Below, one piece after another: positions 50,390 through 58,801 of a stretch of 64,000 nucleotides of DNA; positions within the stretch are counted from its first letter, which is position 1, and each line of letters begins with the position of its first letter. Source of the stretch: Umezawaea tangerina (lineage in GTDB: Bacteria; Actinomycetota; Actinomycetes; Mycobacteriales; Pseudonocardiaceae); the NCBI RefSeq assembly GCF_003002815.1, contig NZ_PVTF01000007.1, positions 372,001 to 436,000 of the forward strand, in the 5' to 3' direction. A program made the position numbers and the translations under genes. The notes beneath the pieces are model-generated. The model saw nothing but the letters and a program-made list of their open reading frames with translations, ran no database searches and was not told where the DNA came from.

Positions 50390-53300
50390 ATGGGGCCAAG
50401 GACGTCTCCACGCCGGTATCGCGGGAGGACCGGCCGGAAAGCGTTGTTGACGATGATCGCCGCGGTGGTGGTCGTGGGCGGGTCGCTGACCCCGGTGACC
50501 GCCGGCACGGCCCAACCGTCGCCCGCGCCCGCGGCCACCGCCGCGACGTCGGTGTCCGTCCTCGTCTTCCACGGGGCCGCGGCCGAGCAGCAGGACCCCG
50601 TCGACCAGGCGGTCGCGGCGATCGAGGAGATCGGCGCGGCGAACGGCATCGGGGTGCGGGAGTCGTCCGACCCCGCCGCGTTCACCGCGGAGAACCTCGC
50701 GAAGTACCGCGGTGTGGTGTTCCTGTCCGCGAAGGGCGTCACCCTCAGCGCGGACCAGGAAGCCGTGCTGCAGGCCTACCTGAAGGCCGGTGGCGGGTTC
50801 CTCGGCGTGGCCGACGCGGCCAAGGCGCAGGAGCAGTCGACCTGGTTCACCGGCCTGATCGGCACCCGGCCGGTCGGCAGCGAGCCCGTGGTGGAGACCG
50901 TCACGGCCAGCGGGGAGAACCCGCCGAACGAGACCAAGGAGAAGCTGACCGACGGCAACCCGAGCACCAAGTGGCTCGCCCGCACCCCGACGGGCTGGGT
51001 GGCCTACCGGCTGCGCGCCGCCGCCGCGGCGAAGCGCTACACGCTCACCTCGGCCAACGACTCCCAGGGCCGCGACCCGAAGGACTGGACGCTGCAGGGC
51101 TCCGCGGACGGCACGACCTGGACCGACCTCGACCGCCGGACCGGGCAGACCTTCCCGGAACGCCTGCAGACCCGGACGTTCGACATCACCGACCCGAAGC
51201 CGTTCCAGCACTACCGGCTGAACGTCACGGCCAACTCCGGTGAGCCGCTGCTGCAGCTCGCCGACCTCCGGCTGGTCTCCGGCGAGGCACCGCCGACGCC
51301 GGACGTGCAGGAGTCCGTGGTGGACGTCCTCGACCGGCAGCACCCCGCCACCGCGGGTCTGCCGCTCACCGTCAAGCGTTCCGACCGCTGGTACAACTGG
51401 GAGCCGAACCCGGTCGGGATCGTGCACACCGTCGCCCAGGTCGAGGAGTGGCACCACAACCCCGGCCAGGGCGCGAACGGGCCGTTCCACCCGGTGTCCT
51501 GGTGCCGCGACTACGAGGGCGGGCGGTCCTTCTACACCGGCATGGGCCACACCGAGGACAGCTTCCGCGAGGAGGCGTTCCGCGGGCACCTGGCCGGAGC
51601 CCTGAAGTGGACGACCGGTCTGGTGCGCGGAGACTGCCAGGCCACCATCGCCGCGAACTACAAGGTCGAGCGGCTGACCGCGGCCAACCAGACCGGTCAG
51701 CTCGACCAGATCGGCGAGCCGCACGGCCTCACCGTCGCCTCCGACGGCACGGTGTTCTACGTCGGCAAGGCGGCCTGCCCGAGCGGCGCGGTCGTCGACT
51801 GGACCAACCCGAACGTGGGCCTGGGCTGCGGCACGATCCACCAGTACAAGCCCGACACGGGGAAGGTCTCGCTGCTGGCGACGCTGCCCGTGATGGGCAA
51901 CCGCGGCAGCGGGTCCGAGCTGGTCAAGAACGAGGAGGGCCTGCTGGGCATCGTGCCCGACCCGGCCTTCGCCGAGAACGGCTGGCTCTACGTCTACTGG
52001 ATGCCGCACGACACCGTCGACCGGGAGAAGCGGACCGGCAAGCGGACGATCTCACGGCTCACCTACGACCGGACCGCGCAGACGATCGACCTCGCCACCC
52101 GCAAGGACCTGCTCCAGTGGGAGGTCCAGCAGCACAGCTGCTGCCACGCGGGCGGCGGCATGGCCTTCGACGCCAAGGGGAACCTGTACGTCGGCTCCGG
52201 TGACAGCAACTCCTCGCAGGGCTCCGACGGCTACTCCGGCAACAACTGGACGGCGGAGTGGCAGGGACTGTCCTTCCAGGACGCCCGGCGCACGGCGGGC
52301 AACACCAACGACCTGAACGGCAAGATCATCCGGATCCACCCGGAGCCGGACGCCACCTACACGATCCCGACGGGCAACCTGTTCCCGCCAGGCACGGACA
52401 AGACCCGCCCGGAGATCTACGTGATGGGCGTGCGCAACATCTCGCGCCTCCAGATCGACCCGGTCACCCAGTGGCTGACCGCCGCGTGGGTCGGCCCGGA
52501 CGCCACCGCGCCCAGCCCCGACCTCGGTCCGGCCAAGTACGAGACGGCGACGATCATCACCGAGGCCGGCAACCACGGGTGGCCGTACTGCATGGGCAAC
52601 AAGCAGCCCTACCGCGACCGCAGCAACACCGACGCGACGAAGCTGACCGGGTGGTACGACTGCGACGCGCCGAAGAACAACTCGCCGCGCAACACCGGGC
52701 TGGTCGACCTGCCTCCGGTCAAGAACAACATGATCTGGTACTCGCCCGGCGGTGGCGGCCCGGTGTTCCCGGCGCGTCCGGACGGCAGCGGCGTGCCGAC
52801 GTACAAGGCGGCCGACGCCGTGTACACCCAGCCGTACCTGACCGGTGGGGGACAGGCGGTCATGACCGGCCCGACCTACCACCGGGAGCTCGCGGACACC
52901 GGCAGCGGGGTCGCGTGGCCGGAGTACTGGGACGACAAGTGGTTCATCGGTGACGAGTCGAACCCGGCCAACCGGATCGCGGTGACCGTCGACCCGGCCG
53001 GTGTCCCGACCGCCGCACCACCGGTCTTCGCCGAGTCGTTGCGCGCGATCATCCCGAACGGCAACGGCAACGACCGGCTGCAGAGCTGGATGGACGCGAA
53101 GTTCGGCAAGGACGGCGCGCTCTACCTGCTCGACTACGGCGGCGGGTTCTTCACCCTGCACCCGAACCAGAAGCTGATCCGGATCTCCTACCAGGGAGGG
53201 GCGAAGACCCCGGTGCCGACCGCGAAGTCCGTCGAGGTGCAGAACAAGCCGCTCACCATCGGGTTCACCGGTTCCCGCTCCGGTGGAGCGTCCTACCGCT

Positions 53301-54352
53301 GGGACTTCGGCGACGGCTCGTCGTCGACCGAGGCCGACCCGCGGCACACCTACGCCAGGGTCGGGAGCTACCAGGCCAAGCTGACCGTGACCTACGCGGA
53401 CGGGGAGACCCAGGTCGTCCCGGTCGCCGTGACCGTAGGCTGCGCGGTGGCGGACAACCGCGACATGGTGTGGGTCGGCGACTCGGACTCGGGCGTGGCC
53501 AACAAGTCCGTCGGCGGCGGGTGCACGATCAACGACCTGATCGACGACGAGAGCCAGTGGCCCGACCACGGCGCCTTCGTCCGGCACGCCACGGCCGTAG
53601 CCGACCAGCTGCAACACGACGGCGTGATCACCGGCCGCGAGAACGGCGCGATCGTCCGCACCGCGGCGGGCTCGGACGTCGGCAAGCCGGGGAACACCGG
53701 GTACGAACCGATCTTCGACGGCACCGCGCAGTCCTTGCAGGGCTGGGAACAGGCGCCGAGCGGGTCGTTCTCGATCCAACCGGACGGCACGCTGCGCTCC
53801 GCGGGCGGGCTGGGCATGCTCTGGTACGCGCGCAAGCAGTACGGTGACTTCTCGGTGCGCCTGCAGTTCCGCGACATGGCACCGGAGGGCGGCCGCGCCA
53901 ACACCGGCGTGTTCACCAGGTTCCCGGACCCGCGCACCCCGCTCGCCCAACGCCCGCCGGGCAGCTGCGGGACCGTGGGGTCGGCGCGGACCTCGCAGGC
54001 GTGGGTCGCGATCTTCTGCGGGCACGAGGTCCAGATCTACGACGGCGCCACGGGCGAGCCGCAGAAGACGGGGTCGATCTACAACTTCGACCCGGTCGGG
54101 CTGCCCCAGGCGGGCGTGCCGCCGAAGGGCCAGTGGAACAACTACGAGGTCCGGGTGGTCGGGCAGCACTACACGGTCCTCCGCGAGGGCGTGGTGATCA
54201 ACGAGTTCGACAACACGCCGGGGAAGCAGTCCTCCAGGGCGGGTGACCCGCCCACGGACCTGCGCCAGTTCACCGAGGGGTTCCTGGGGCTGCAGAACCA
54301 CAGCGACAACGACGTGATCGATTTCCGCAACATCCGCGTGCGGTCGCTGTAG
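50390..54352 (+). CDS. Giant secreted protein: ThuA (with discoidin-like insert), PQQ-type sugar dehydrogenase, PKD, shared cassette, DUF1080
   Basis: 1320 residues with signal peptide (to about 42). Domain order by approximate residues: ThuA-like 54-165 and 312-405; inserted between them a discoidin/F5-8C-like module 166-300 (KLTDGNPSTKWL, RLNVTANSG); glucose/sorbosone-dehydrogenase-type propeller 435-935 (GEPHGLTVASDG, HAGGGMAFDAKGNLYVGSGD, EIYVMGVRNISRLQID); PKD 957-1003 (YRWDFGDGSSS); a cassette with GVANKSVGGGCTINDLID 1017-1100; and DUF1080 (3-keto-glycoside hydrolase-like) 1104-1320 (FSVRLQFRDM, TGVFTRFPDP). It likely acts outside the cell on carbohydrate or polyphenol-carbohydrate material, passing electrons to a partner such as the neighbouring copper proteins (inference). 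Confidence 0.92.
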   Translation: MGPRTSPRRYRGRTGRKALLTMIAAVVVVGGSLTPVTAGTAQPSPAPAATAATSVSVLVFHGAAAEQQDPVDQAVAAIEEIGAANGIGVRESSDPAAFTAENLAKYRGVVFLSAKGVTLSADQEAVLQAYLKAGGGFLGVADAAKAQEQSTWFTGLIGTRPVGSEPVVETVTASGENPPNETKEKLTDGNPSTKWLARTPTGWVAYRLRAAAAAKRYTLTSANDSQGRDPKDWTLQGSADGTTWTDLDRRTGQTFPERLQTRTFDITDPKPFQHYRLNVTANSGEPLLQLADLRLVSGEAPPTPDVQESVVDVLDRQHPATAGLPLTVKRSDRWYNWEPNPVGIVHTVAQVEEWHHNPGQGANGPFHPVSWCRDYEGGRSFYTGMGHTEDSFREEAFRGHLAGALKWTTGLVRGDCQATIAANYKVERLTAANQTGQLDQIGEPHGLTVASDGTVFYVGKAACPSGAVVDWTNPNVGLGCGTIHQYKPDTGKVSLLATLPVMGNRGSGSELVKNEEGLLGIVPDPAFAENGWLYVYWMPHDTVDREKRTGKRTISRLTYDRTAQTIDLATRKDLLQWEVQQHSCCHAGGGMAFDAKGNLYVGSGDSNSSQGSDGYSGNNWTAEWQGLSFQDARRTAGNTNDLNGKIIRIHPEPDATYTIPTGNLFPPGTDKTRPEIYVMGVRNISRLQIDPVTQWLTAAWVGPDATAPSPDLGPAKYETATIITEAGNHGWPYCMGNKQPYRDRSNTDATKLTGWYDCDAPKNNSPRNTGLVDLPPVKNNMIWYSPGGGGPVFPARPDGSGVPTYKAADAVYTQPYLTGGGQAVMTGPTYHRELADTGSGVAWPEYWDDKWFIGDESNPANRIAVTVDPAGVPTAAPPVFAESLRAIIPNGNGNDRLQSWMDAKFGKDGALYLLDYGGGFFTLHPNQKLIRISYQGGAKTPVPTAKSVEVQNKPLTIGFTGSRSGGASYRWDFGDGSSSTEADPRHTYARVGSYQAKLTVTYADGETQVVPVAVTVGCAVADNRDMVWVGDSDSGVANKSVGGGCTINDLIDDESQWPDHGAFVRHATAVADQLQHDGVITGRENGAIVRTAAGSDVGKPGNTGYEPIFDGTAQSLQGWEQAPSGSFSIQPDGTLRSAGGLGMLWYARKQYGDFSVRLQFRDMAPEGGRANTGVFTRFPDPRTPLAQRPPGSCGTVGSARTSQAWVAIFCGHEVQIYDGATGEPQKTGSIYNFDPVGLPQAGVPPKGQWNNYEVRVVGQHYTVLREGVVINEFDNTPGKQSSRAGDPPTDLRQFTEGFLGLQNHSDNDVIDFRNIRVRSL

Positions 54353-54360
54353 TGGTCCAC

Positions 54361-54396
54361 GGCCGGCCGGTGCGCGTTCGGGCGCACCGGCCGGCC
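54361..54396 (+). terminator. Strong 15-bp hairpin inside the secreted-protein operon
   Basis: Perfect arms GGCCGGCCGGTGCGC (54361-54375) and GCGCACCGGCCGGCC (54382-54396) with a 6-base loop, 9 bases after the stop of the giant protein and 24 bases before the next start. It may terminate, attenuate, or protect the upstream mRNA 3' end. Confidence 0.7.
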
Positions 54397-54419
54397 ACCG
54401 CACTCGGGAAAGGTGCAGC

Positions 54420-56237
54420 ATGTTCCGACGTCTGATCGCCGGTGCGACGACCGCGTTGCTGTGGATGTCGCTGACAACCGTCGTCCCGGCCTCCGCGGCG
54501 CCGGAGCTGCCCGACTCCGCCGTCGCCCTGGAGCAGGTCCTGACCTGGACGGCCGACAACGACATCACCCGGTACAAGTCGGCGCCCACCACGGCATTGG
54601 CGGGGGAGACGAAGGTCGTCTGGGAGAACAGCGAGGCGACCGGCAACACGACGGGCATGCCGCACACGCTGACCTTCGACACCTCGACCGAGGGCTACAA
54701 CCACGACGTCGACCTGAACGTCCTGGCCAACCCGTTCGACACCCAGAACGGCAGGCACGAGGCCACCATCACGCTCACCCCCGGCAAGTACCGGTACTTC
54801 TGCTCGATCCCGGGGCACAGCTCGATGGTCGGCGAGCTCACGGTCACCGCCGCGGGCGAGGACGTCACCCCGCCGACGGTGTCCGCGGTCGTCACCGGCC
54901 AGAAGAACGCCGGTGGCGAGTTCCTCGGCTCCGCCACGGTCACCGTGAACGCCTCCGACGCGGGCTCCGGTGTGCAGCTCGTCGAGCAGGACCTGGACGG
55001 CGCCGGGTTCACCCCCTACACCCAGCCGGTCACCGTCACCGCGCTCGGCGACCACTCCGCGCGCTACCGGGCGACCGACCGGGCGGGCAACACCTCCGCG
55101 GCGGGCTCGGTGTCCTTCCGCGTCGTCGCACCGCCTTCCGACACCACTCCGCCCGTCGTGTCCGCCGATGTGAGCGGTACCAAGGACTCCAGCGGGAACT
55201 ACGTGGGCAAGGCGACGGTGACGATCACCGCGACGGACGCCGATTCCGGTGTGGCGTCTCGGGAGTACCTGACGCATTCGGGTGCGTGGACGGTGTACAC
55301 GGCGCCGTTCGAGGTGACGGAGGTCGGGTCGCACATGGTGCACTTCCGGGCGACGGACCGGGCGGGGAACGTGTCGTCGGAGGGGATGGTCAGCTTCACG
55401 GTGGTGGCGCCGCAGCCGAGCGACACCACGCCGCCGGTGGTGTCGGCGGCTGTCACCGGGACCAAGGACTCCAGCGGGAACTACGTCGGCAAGGCAACGG
55501 TCACGATCACCGCGACGGACGCCGATTCCGGTGTGGCGTCTCGGGAGTACCAGACGCACTCCGGCACGTGGACGGTGTACACGGCGCCGTTCGAGGTGAC
55601 CGAGGTCGGGTCGCACATGGTGCACTTCCGCGCGACGGACCGGGCGGGGAACGTGTCTCCGGAAGGGATGGTCAGCTTCACCGTCGTCGCGCCGCAGCCG
55701 AGCGACACCACGCCACCCACGACGTCCGCGGTGGTGTCGGGCACCACGACCCCGAGCGGTGCCTACGTCGACCGGGCGACGGTGACGGTCACCGCGACGG
55801 ACGCGGAGTCCGGTGTGCGGCTCGTCGAGGTCGCGGTGGACGGCGGGGCGTGGGCGCCGTACTCGGCGGCGGTCGTGGTGACCGTCCTCGGCGCGCACAC
55901 CGTGCGGTACCGGGCCACCGACAACGCGGGCAACGCCGCCGCGGAGCGGTCGGTGACCTTCACCGTCGTCCAGGGCGGGTCCGACGCCTGCCCCGGTTCC
56001 GACGAACGCCCGACCGTGGTCATCGGCCAGGACGACACCGGGGTCGCGAACGTCGACACCGGCAACGGCTGCACCATCAGCGACCTCGTCGACCAGCACC
56101 GCGGCTACCCGGACCACGGCGCGTTTGTCCGGCACGTCGAACAGGTCACCGACGCCCTCGTCGGCAGCGGTGCGCTGACCCGCAGGCAGCAGGTCGTCAT
56201 CGTGCGCGCGGCCTCGCGATCCGACATCGGCAGGTAG
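54420..56237 (+). CDS. Secreted cupredoxin with four Ig-like repeats and C-terminal cassette
   Basis: 605 residues. Signal peptide MFRRLIAGATTALLWMSLT (cleaved near ASA). Residues about 35-140 are a plastocyanin-like domain with blue-copper ligands His in GMPHTLTF and Cys/His/Met in YFCSIPGHSSMVG. Four repeats of 94 residues follow (147-518), each TPPxxSAxVxG...ATVTITATDADSGV...RATDRAGN, an OmpL47/Ig-like unit. The last about 80 residues repeat the cassette of the giant protein (GVANVDTGNGCTISDLVD, DHGAFVRHVEQV, ending SDIGR). The copper domain could exchange electrons with the laccase or the dehydrogenase; the repeats may serve as a stalk. Confidence 0.92.
   Translation: MFRRLIAGATTALLWMSLTTVVPASAAPELPDSAVALEQVLTWTADNDITRYKSAPTTALAGETKVVWENSEATGNTTGMPHTLTFDTSTEGYNHDVDLNVLANPFDTQNGRHEATITLTPGKYRYFCSIPGHSSMVGELTVTAAGEDVTPPTVSAVVTGQKNAGGEFLGSATVTVNASDAGSGVQLVEQDLDGAGFTPYTQPVTVTALGDHSARYRATDRAGNTSAAGSVSFRVVAPPSDTTPPVVSADVSGTKDSSGNYVGKATVTITATDADSGVASREYLTHSGAWTVYTAPFEVTEVGSHMVHFRATDRAGNVSSEGMVSFTVVAPQPSDTTPPVVSAAVTGTKDSSGNYVGKATVTITATDADSGVASREYQTHSGTWTVYTAPFEVTEVGSHMVHFRATDRAGNVSPEGMVSFTVVAPQPSDTTPPTTSAVVSGTTTPSGAYVDRATVTVTATDAESGVRLVEVAVDGGAWAPYSAAVVVTVLGAHTVRYRATDNAGNAAAERSVTFTVVQGGSDACPGSDERPTVVIGQDDTGVANVDTGNGCTISDLVDQHRGYPDHGAFVRHVEQVTDALVGSGALTRRQQVVIVRAASRSDIGR
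55140..55703 (+). repeat. Two near-identical 282-bp tandem repeats inside the cupredoxin gene
   Basis: Repeat units 2 (from 55140) and 3 (from 55422) are exactly 282 bases apart and differ at few codons (LTHSGAW versus QTHSGTW, VSSEG versus VSPEG). Units 1 and 4 are clearly more diverged. This points to a recent duplication or gene conversion and to variable copy number among strains. Confidence 0.8.
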
Positions 56238-56261
56238 CTTCGCAGAGCAGGGAGAACTCAG

Positions 56262-57233
56262 ATGGCCACACGGACCGCATCCGCCGCCGCGATCTTGGGC
56301 GCCGTCATCACCGCCACGGTGATGTGCACGGCCCCGAACGCGAACGCGGACCTGGTGACGTACTGCGTGGGCGGCGGTGGAGCCGTCACGGTCCCGAACG
56401 ACCTGTACGTGCCCGCCGGCGAGTCGTGCTCCTTGCGGGGCACCGTGATCACCGGCAACGTGCGGGTGGCCGCCGGTGCCAACCTCGTGGTCGACGGCGG
56501 CACGGTCAACGGCTCGGTCGGCGTCGCGGCCAACGGCTACCTGGACGCGACCGACACCAGGATCGACGGCGACGTCACCCTGGCGGCGGGCGGGTTCGGC
56601 GTCTACCTGAAGAACACCGACACCAGCGGCGTGGTGCTCCAGCCCAGGGGCTCGGCCACGATCGACGGGTTCCTCTACGCGGAGCGGGGTTCCAAGGTCG
56701 ACGGCACCGTCACCGCCGGGGTCGGCGAGGTCTCGGTGAGCGACAGCGAGGTCACCGGCAACGTCAGCACCAACGGCGCCTACCTCACCGACCTGCACGG
56801 CACCTTCGTCGACGGCACGCTGTCCGTGCTGAACAACGCGACCGGCAGCGTGGTTTGCGGCAGCGCGGTCCAGGGCAGGTCCACGTTCGCGGGCAACGTC
56901 GGCGGCGTCCAGCTCGGCCCGAACGGCGGCCTGGACTCCTGCGCCTCCGGCGGCTACTTCGCCAGGGACGTCGGCATCTCCAACACCACCGGCGGCCGGA
57001 CCACCCTGGACGACAACGTGATCAACGGCTCGCTCGCGCTGACCGCGAACAACCCGGTGGCCGAGGTGGCCGACAACAACAGGATCCGCAACGGGGTCGT
57101 GGGCGAGCGGACCACGCCGACCGCGGCCAAGGCCGCCACCGAGGGTCCCCGCGGCACCGCCCGCCAGCGCGCCCACGACCGCCTCGCCCTGGTGGACGCC
57201 TCCGTCGCGGTGAAGGGCAAGGCCCGGCTGTGA
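56262..57233 (+). CDS. Secreted beta-helix/bactofilin-like repeat protein
   Basis: 323 residues. Signal peptide to about residue 30 (cleavage after NANA). The mature part is built of short repeats with pattern V-x-G-x-V-x-V-x(3)-A/G (ITGNVRVAAGANLVVDGG, VNGSVGVAANGYLDATD, IDGDVTLAAGG, TGNVSTNGAYL), as in bactofilin-like or right-handed beta-helix proteins of polymer-forming type. Four Cys are present (YCVGG, SCSL, VVCGSA, DSCASGG). The C-terminus is basic and helical. No catalytic residues stand out. GGAG ribosome site; 24 bases after the cupredoxin gene and overlapping the next gene by four bases. A structural or adhesive role is likely. Confidence 0.78.
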   Translation: MATRTASAAAILGAVITATVMCTAPNANADLVTYCVGGGGAVTVPNDLYVPAGESCSLRGTVITGNVRVAAGANLVVDGGTVNGSVGVAANGYLDATDTRIDGDVTLAAGGFGVYLKNTDTSGVVLQPRGSATIDGFLYAERGSKVDGTVTAGVGEVSVSDSEVTGNVSTNGAYLTDLHGTFVDGTLSVLNNATGSVVCGSAVQGRSTFAGNVGGVQLGPNGGLDSCASGGYFARDVGISNTTGGRTTLDDNVINGSLALTANNPVAEVADNNRIRNGVVGERTTPTAAKAATEGPRGTARQRAHDRLALVDASVAVKGKARL

Positions 57234-58645
57234 GATCGGCCGTCCTCGACGCCGCGGTGGTCGTCCTCCTGGCCACCGCGGCACTCCTGGCGCCCACTGG
57301 CTCCGCGACCGCGGCACCCCGCGCCACCCTGCTGTCGGACACCGTGCTCGACCCCTCGGCGCTCTACTTCGTGTCCTACGACGGGCTGGTCAACAACGAC
57401 TCGTTCCAGCAGGACGCGATCCTCACCCACGCCGGCTACCAGTACACCGCCTGGTACACGGCAAGTCGTCACGCGGTGGTCGCGCGGCGGGCGCTGACCG
57501 GGAACACCGCGTGGCAGCAGGTCGTGCTGCCGCACCAGCTCGGCGTCGACGACTCGCACAACGTGATCTCACTGGGCGTCTCGCCGCAGGACGGCAGGCT
57601 GCACATCGCGATGGACACCCACAACACCCCGGTCTTCTACCTGAGGTCCGAGGCCGGCCTGGTCTCCCAGCCCGCGTCGCGCGACTGGACCGCCGCCCGG
57701 TTCGGTGCCGTGCAGCGGACTCTCGACGGCGTCGACCTCGGCGGGATGACCTACCCGCAGTTCGTGGTCACGCCCGAGGGCAGGCTCCAGTTCAGCTACC
57801 GCACCGGCGGCTCGGGCAACGGCGTCAACGAGCTCGCCGAGTACGACGCGGGCACCTGGCGCAAGCTCGGCGCCTGGTCGTCCGCGACCGGTTCCTGGAC
57901 CGGGCCGAACGGGGTCGTGTCCACGACCAGGAACATGTACCTGCACGGCCTGACCTACGACCGCGCCGGGCGCCTGCACGCCTCCTTCACCTGGCGCGAG
58001 GGCAACACCGCCGTGCTGTGCGACAGCGGCGGCCTCACCAACCACGAGACCGGCTACGTCTACAGCGACGACCGCGGCCGCACCTGGCGCAACGGCTCGG
58101 GCGCGGTGGTCGGCACCACCGGCGGCACCCGTGTCTCCGTCACCTCGCCCGGCCTGGTCGCCGACCCGCTCGACCCGGACCACGGCCTGATGAACCAGGA
58201 GAGCCAGGCGACCGACTCGACCGGCACCCCGCACGTCGCCATCAGCTACGTGCCCGGCCGCTTCACCCAGTGCGTCTCCGACTACGCCCGGCAGCGCGCC
58301 CAGTACGGCCGCACCTTCCACCTCGTCCGCGGCGCGGGCGGCACCTGGACCAAACGGGAGATCCCCGTCCCTCCGGGCTCCACCCAGCGCACGAAGATCG
58401 TCTTCGACCGCGCCGACAACGCCTACCTCGTCATGCCCAGGGCCCGCGTCGTGTCCGCGAGCAAGGCCGGCGGCTGGACCGACTGGACCCTCGTCTTCGA
58501 CCGCGCGGACATGAACGCCTTCGGCGAGGTCAACGTCGACACCTCCCGACTCGCGGTGGACGGCGTGCTCTCCATCCAGTACCAGCAGGCCTCCACCGGC
58601 ACCACGCCCTCACCGATCCGGGTGGCCGACCTCCGGCTCGGCTGA
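57230..58645 (+). CDS. Secreted BNR-repeat propeller protein (BNR-4 family)
   Basis: 471 residues from a GTG overlapping the previous stop (GTGA). Signal peptide VLDAAVVVLLATAALLAPTG, cleavage near ATA. The mature protein matches the BNR_4 beta-propeller family: DSHNVISLGVSPQDGRLHIAMDTH, TYPQFVVTPEGRLQFSYRTG, the sialidase-like SDDRGRTWRN box, and NQESQATDSTGTPHVAISYVP. Family members are putative polysaccharide lyases or glycan-binding proteins (some ulvan-associated). HNVISLG/DTHNTP hold possible catalytic His. Last gene of the operon; it supports a role in outer-cell glycan degradation or recognition. Confidence 0.88.
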   Translation: MRSAVLDAAVVVLLATAALLAPTGSATAAPRATLLSDTVLDPSALYFVSYDGLVNNDSFQQDAILTHAGYQYTAWYTASRHAVVARRALTGNTAWQQVVLPHQLGVDDSHNVISLGVSPQDGRLHIAMDTHNTPVFYLRSEAGLVSQPASRDWTAARFGAVQRTLDGVDLGGMTYPQFVVTPEGRLQFSYRTGGSGNGVNELAEYDAGTWRKLGAWSSATGSWTGPNGVVSTTRNMYLHGLTYDRAGRLHASFTWREGNTAVLCDSGGLTNHETGYVYSDDRGRTWRNGSGAVVGTTGGTRVSVTSPGLVADPLDPDHGLMNQESQATDSTGTPHVAISYVPGRFTQCVSDYARQRAQYGRTFHLVRGAGGTWTKREIPVPPGSTQRTKIVFDRADNAYLVMPRARVVSASKAGGWTDWTLVFDRADMNAFGEVNVDTSRLAVDGVLSIQYQQASTGTTPSPIRVADLRLG

Positions 58646-58801
58646 CGGGCGCGGAGCGGACCGACCCACGAGCGACCTGCCCAGGGGCGATACCAGTTCC
58701 GGCACGGCGCGCCGGGGGCGCTGTCCCTCCACCCGCCGGACGTCCGCCCCGGCCGGGAAACCGGGCGACAGCCCGCACCCGCGGGCGTTACCGTCGCCCG
58801 C

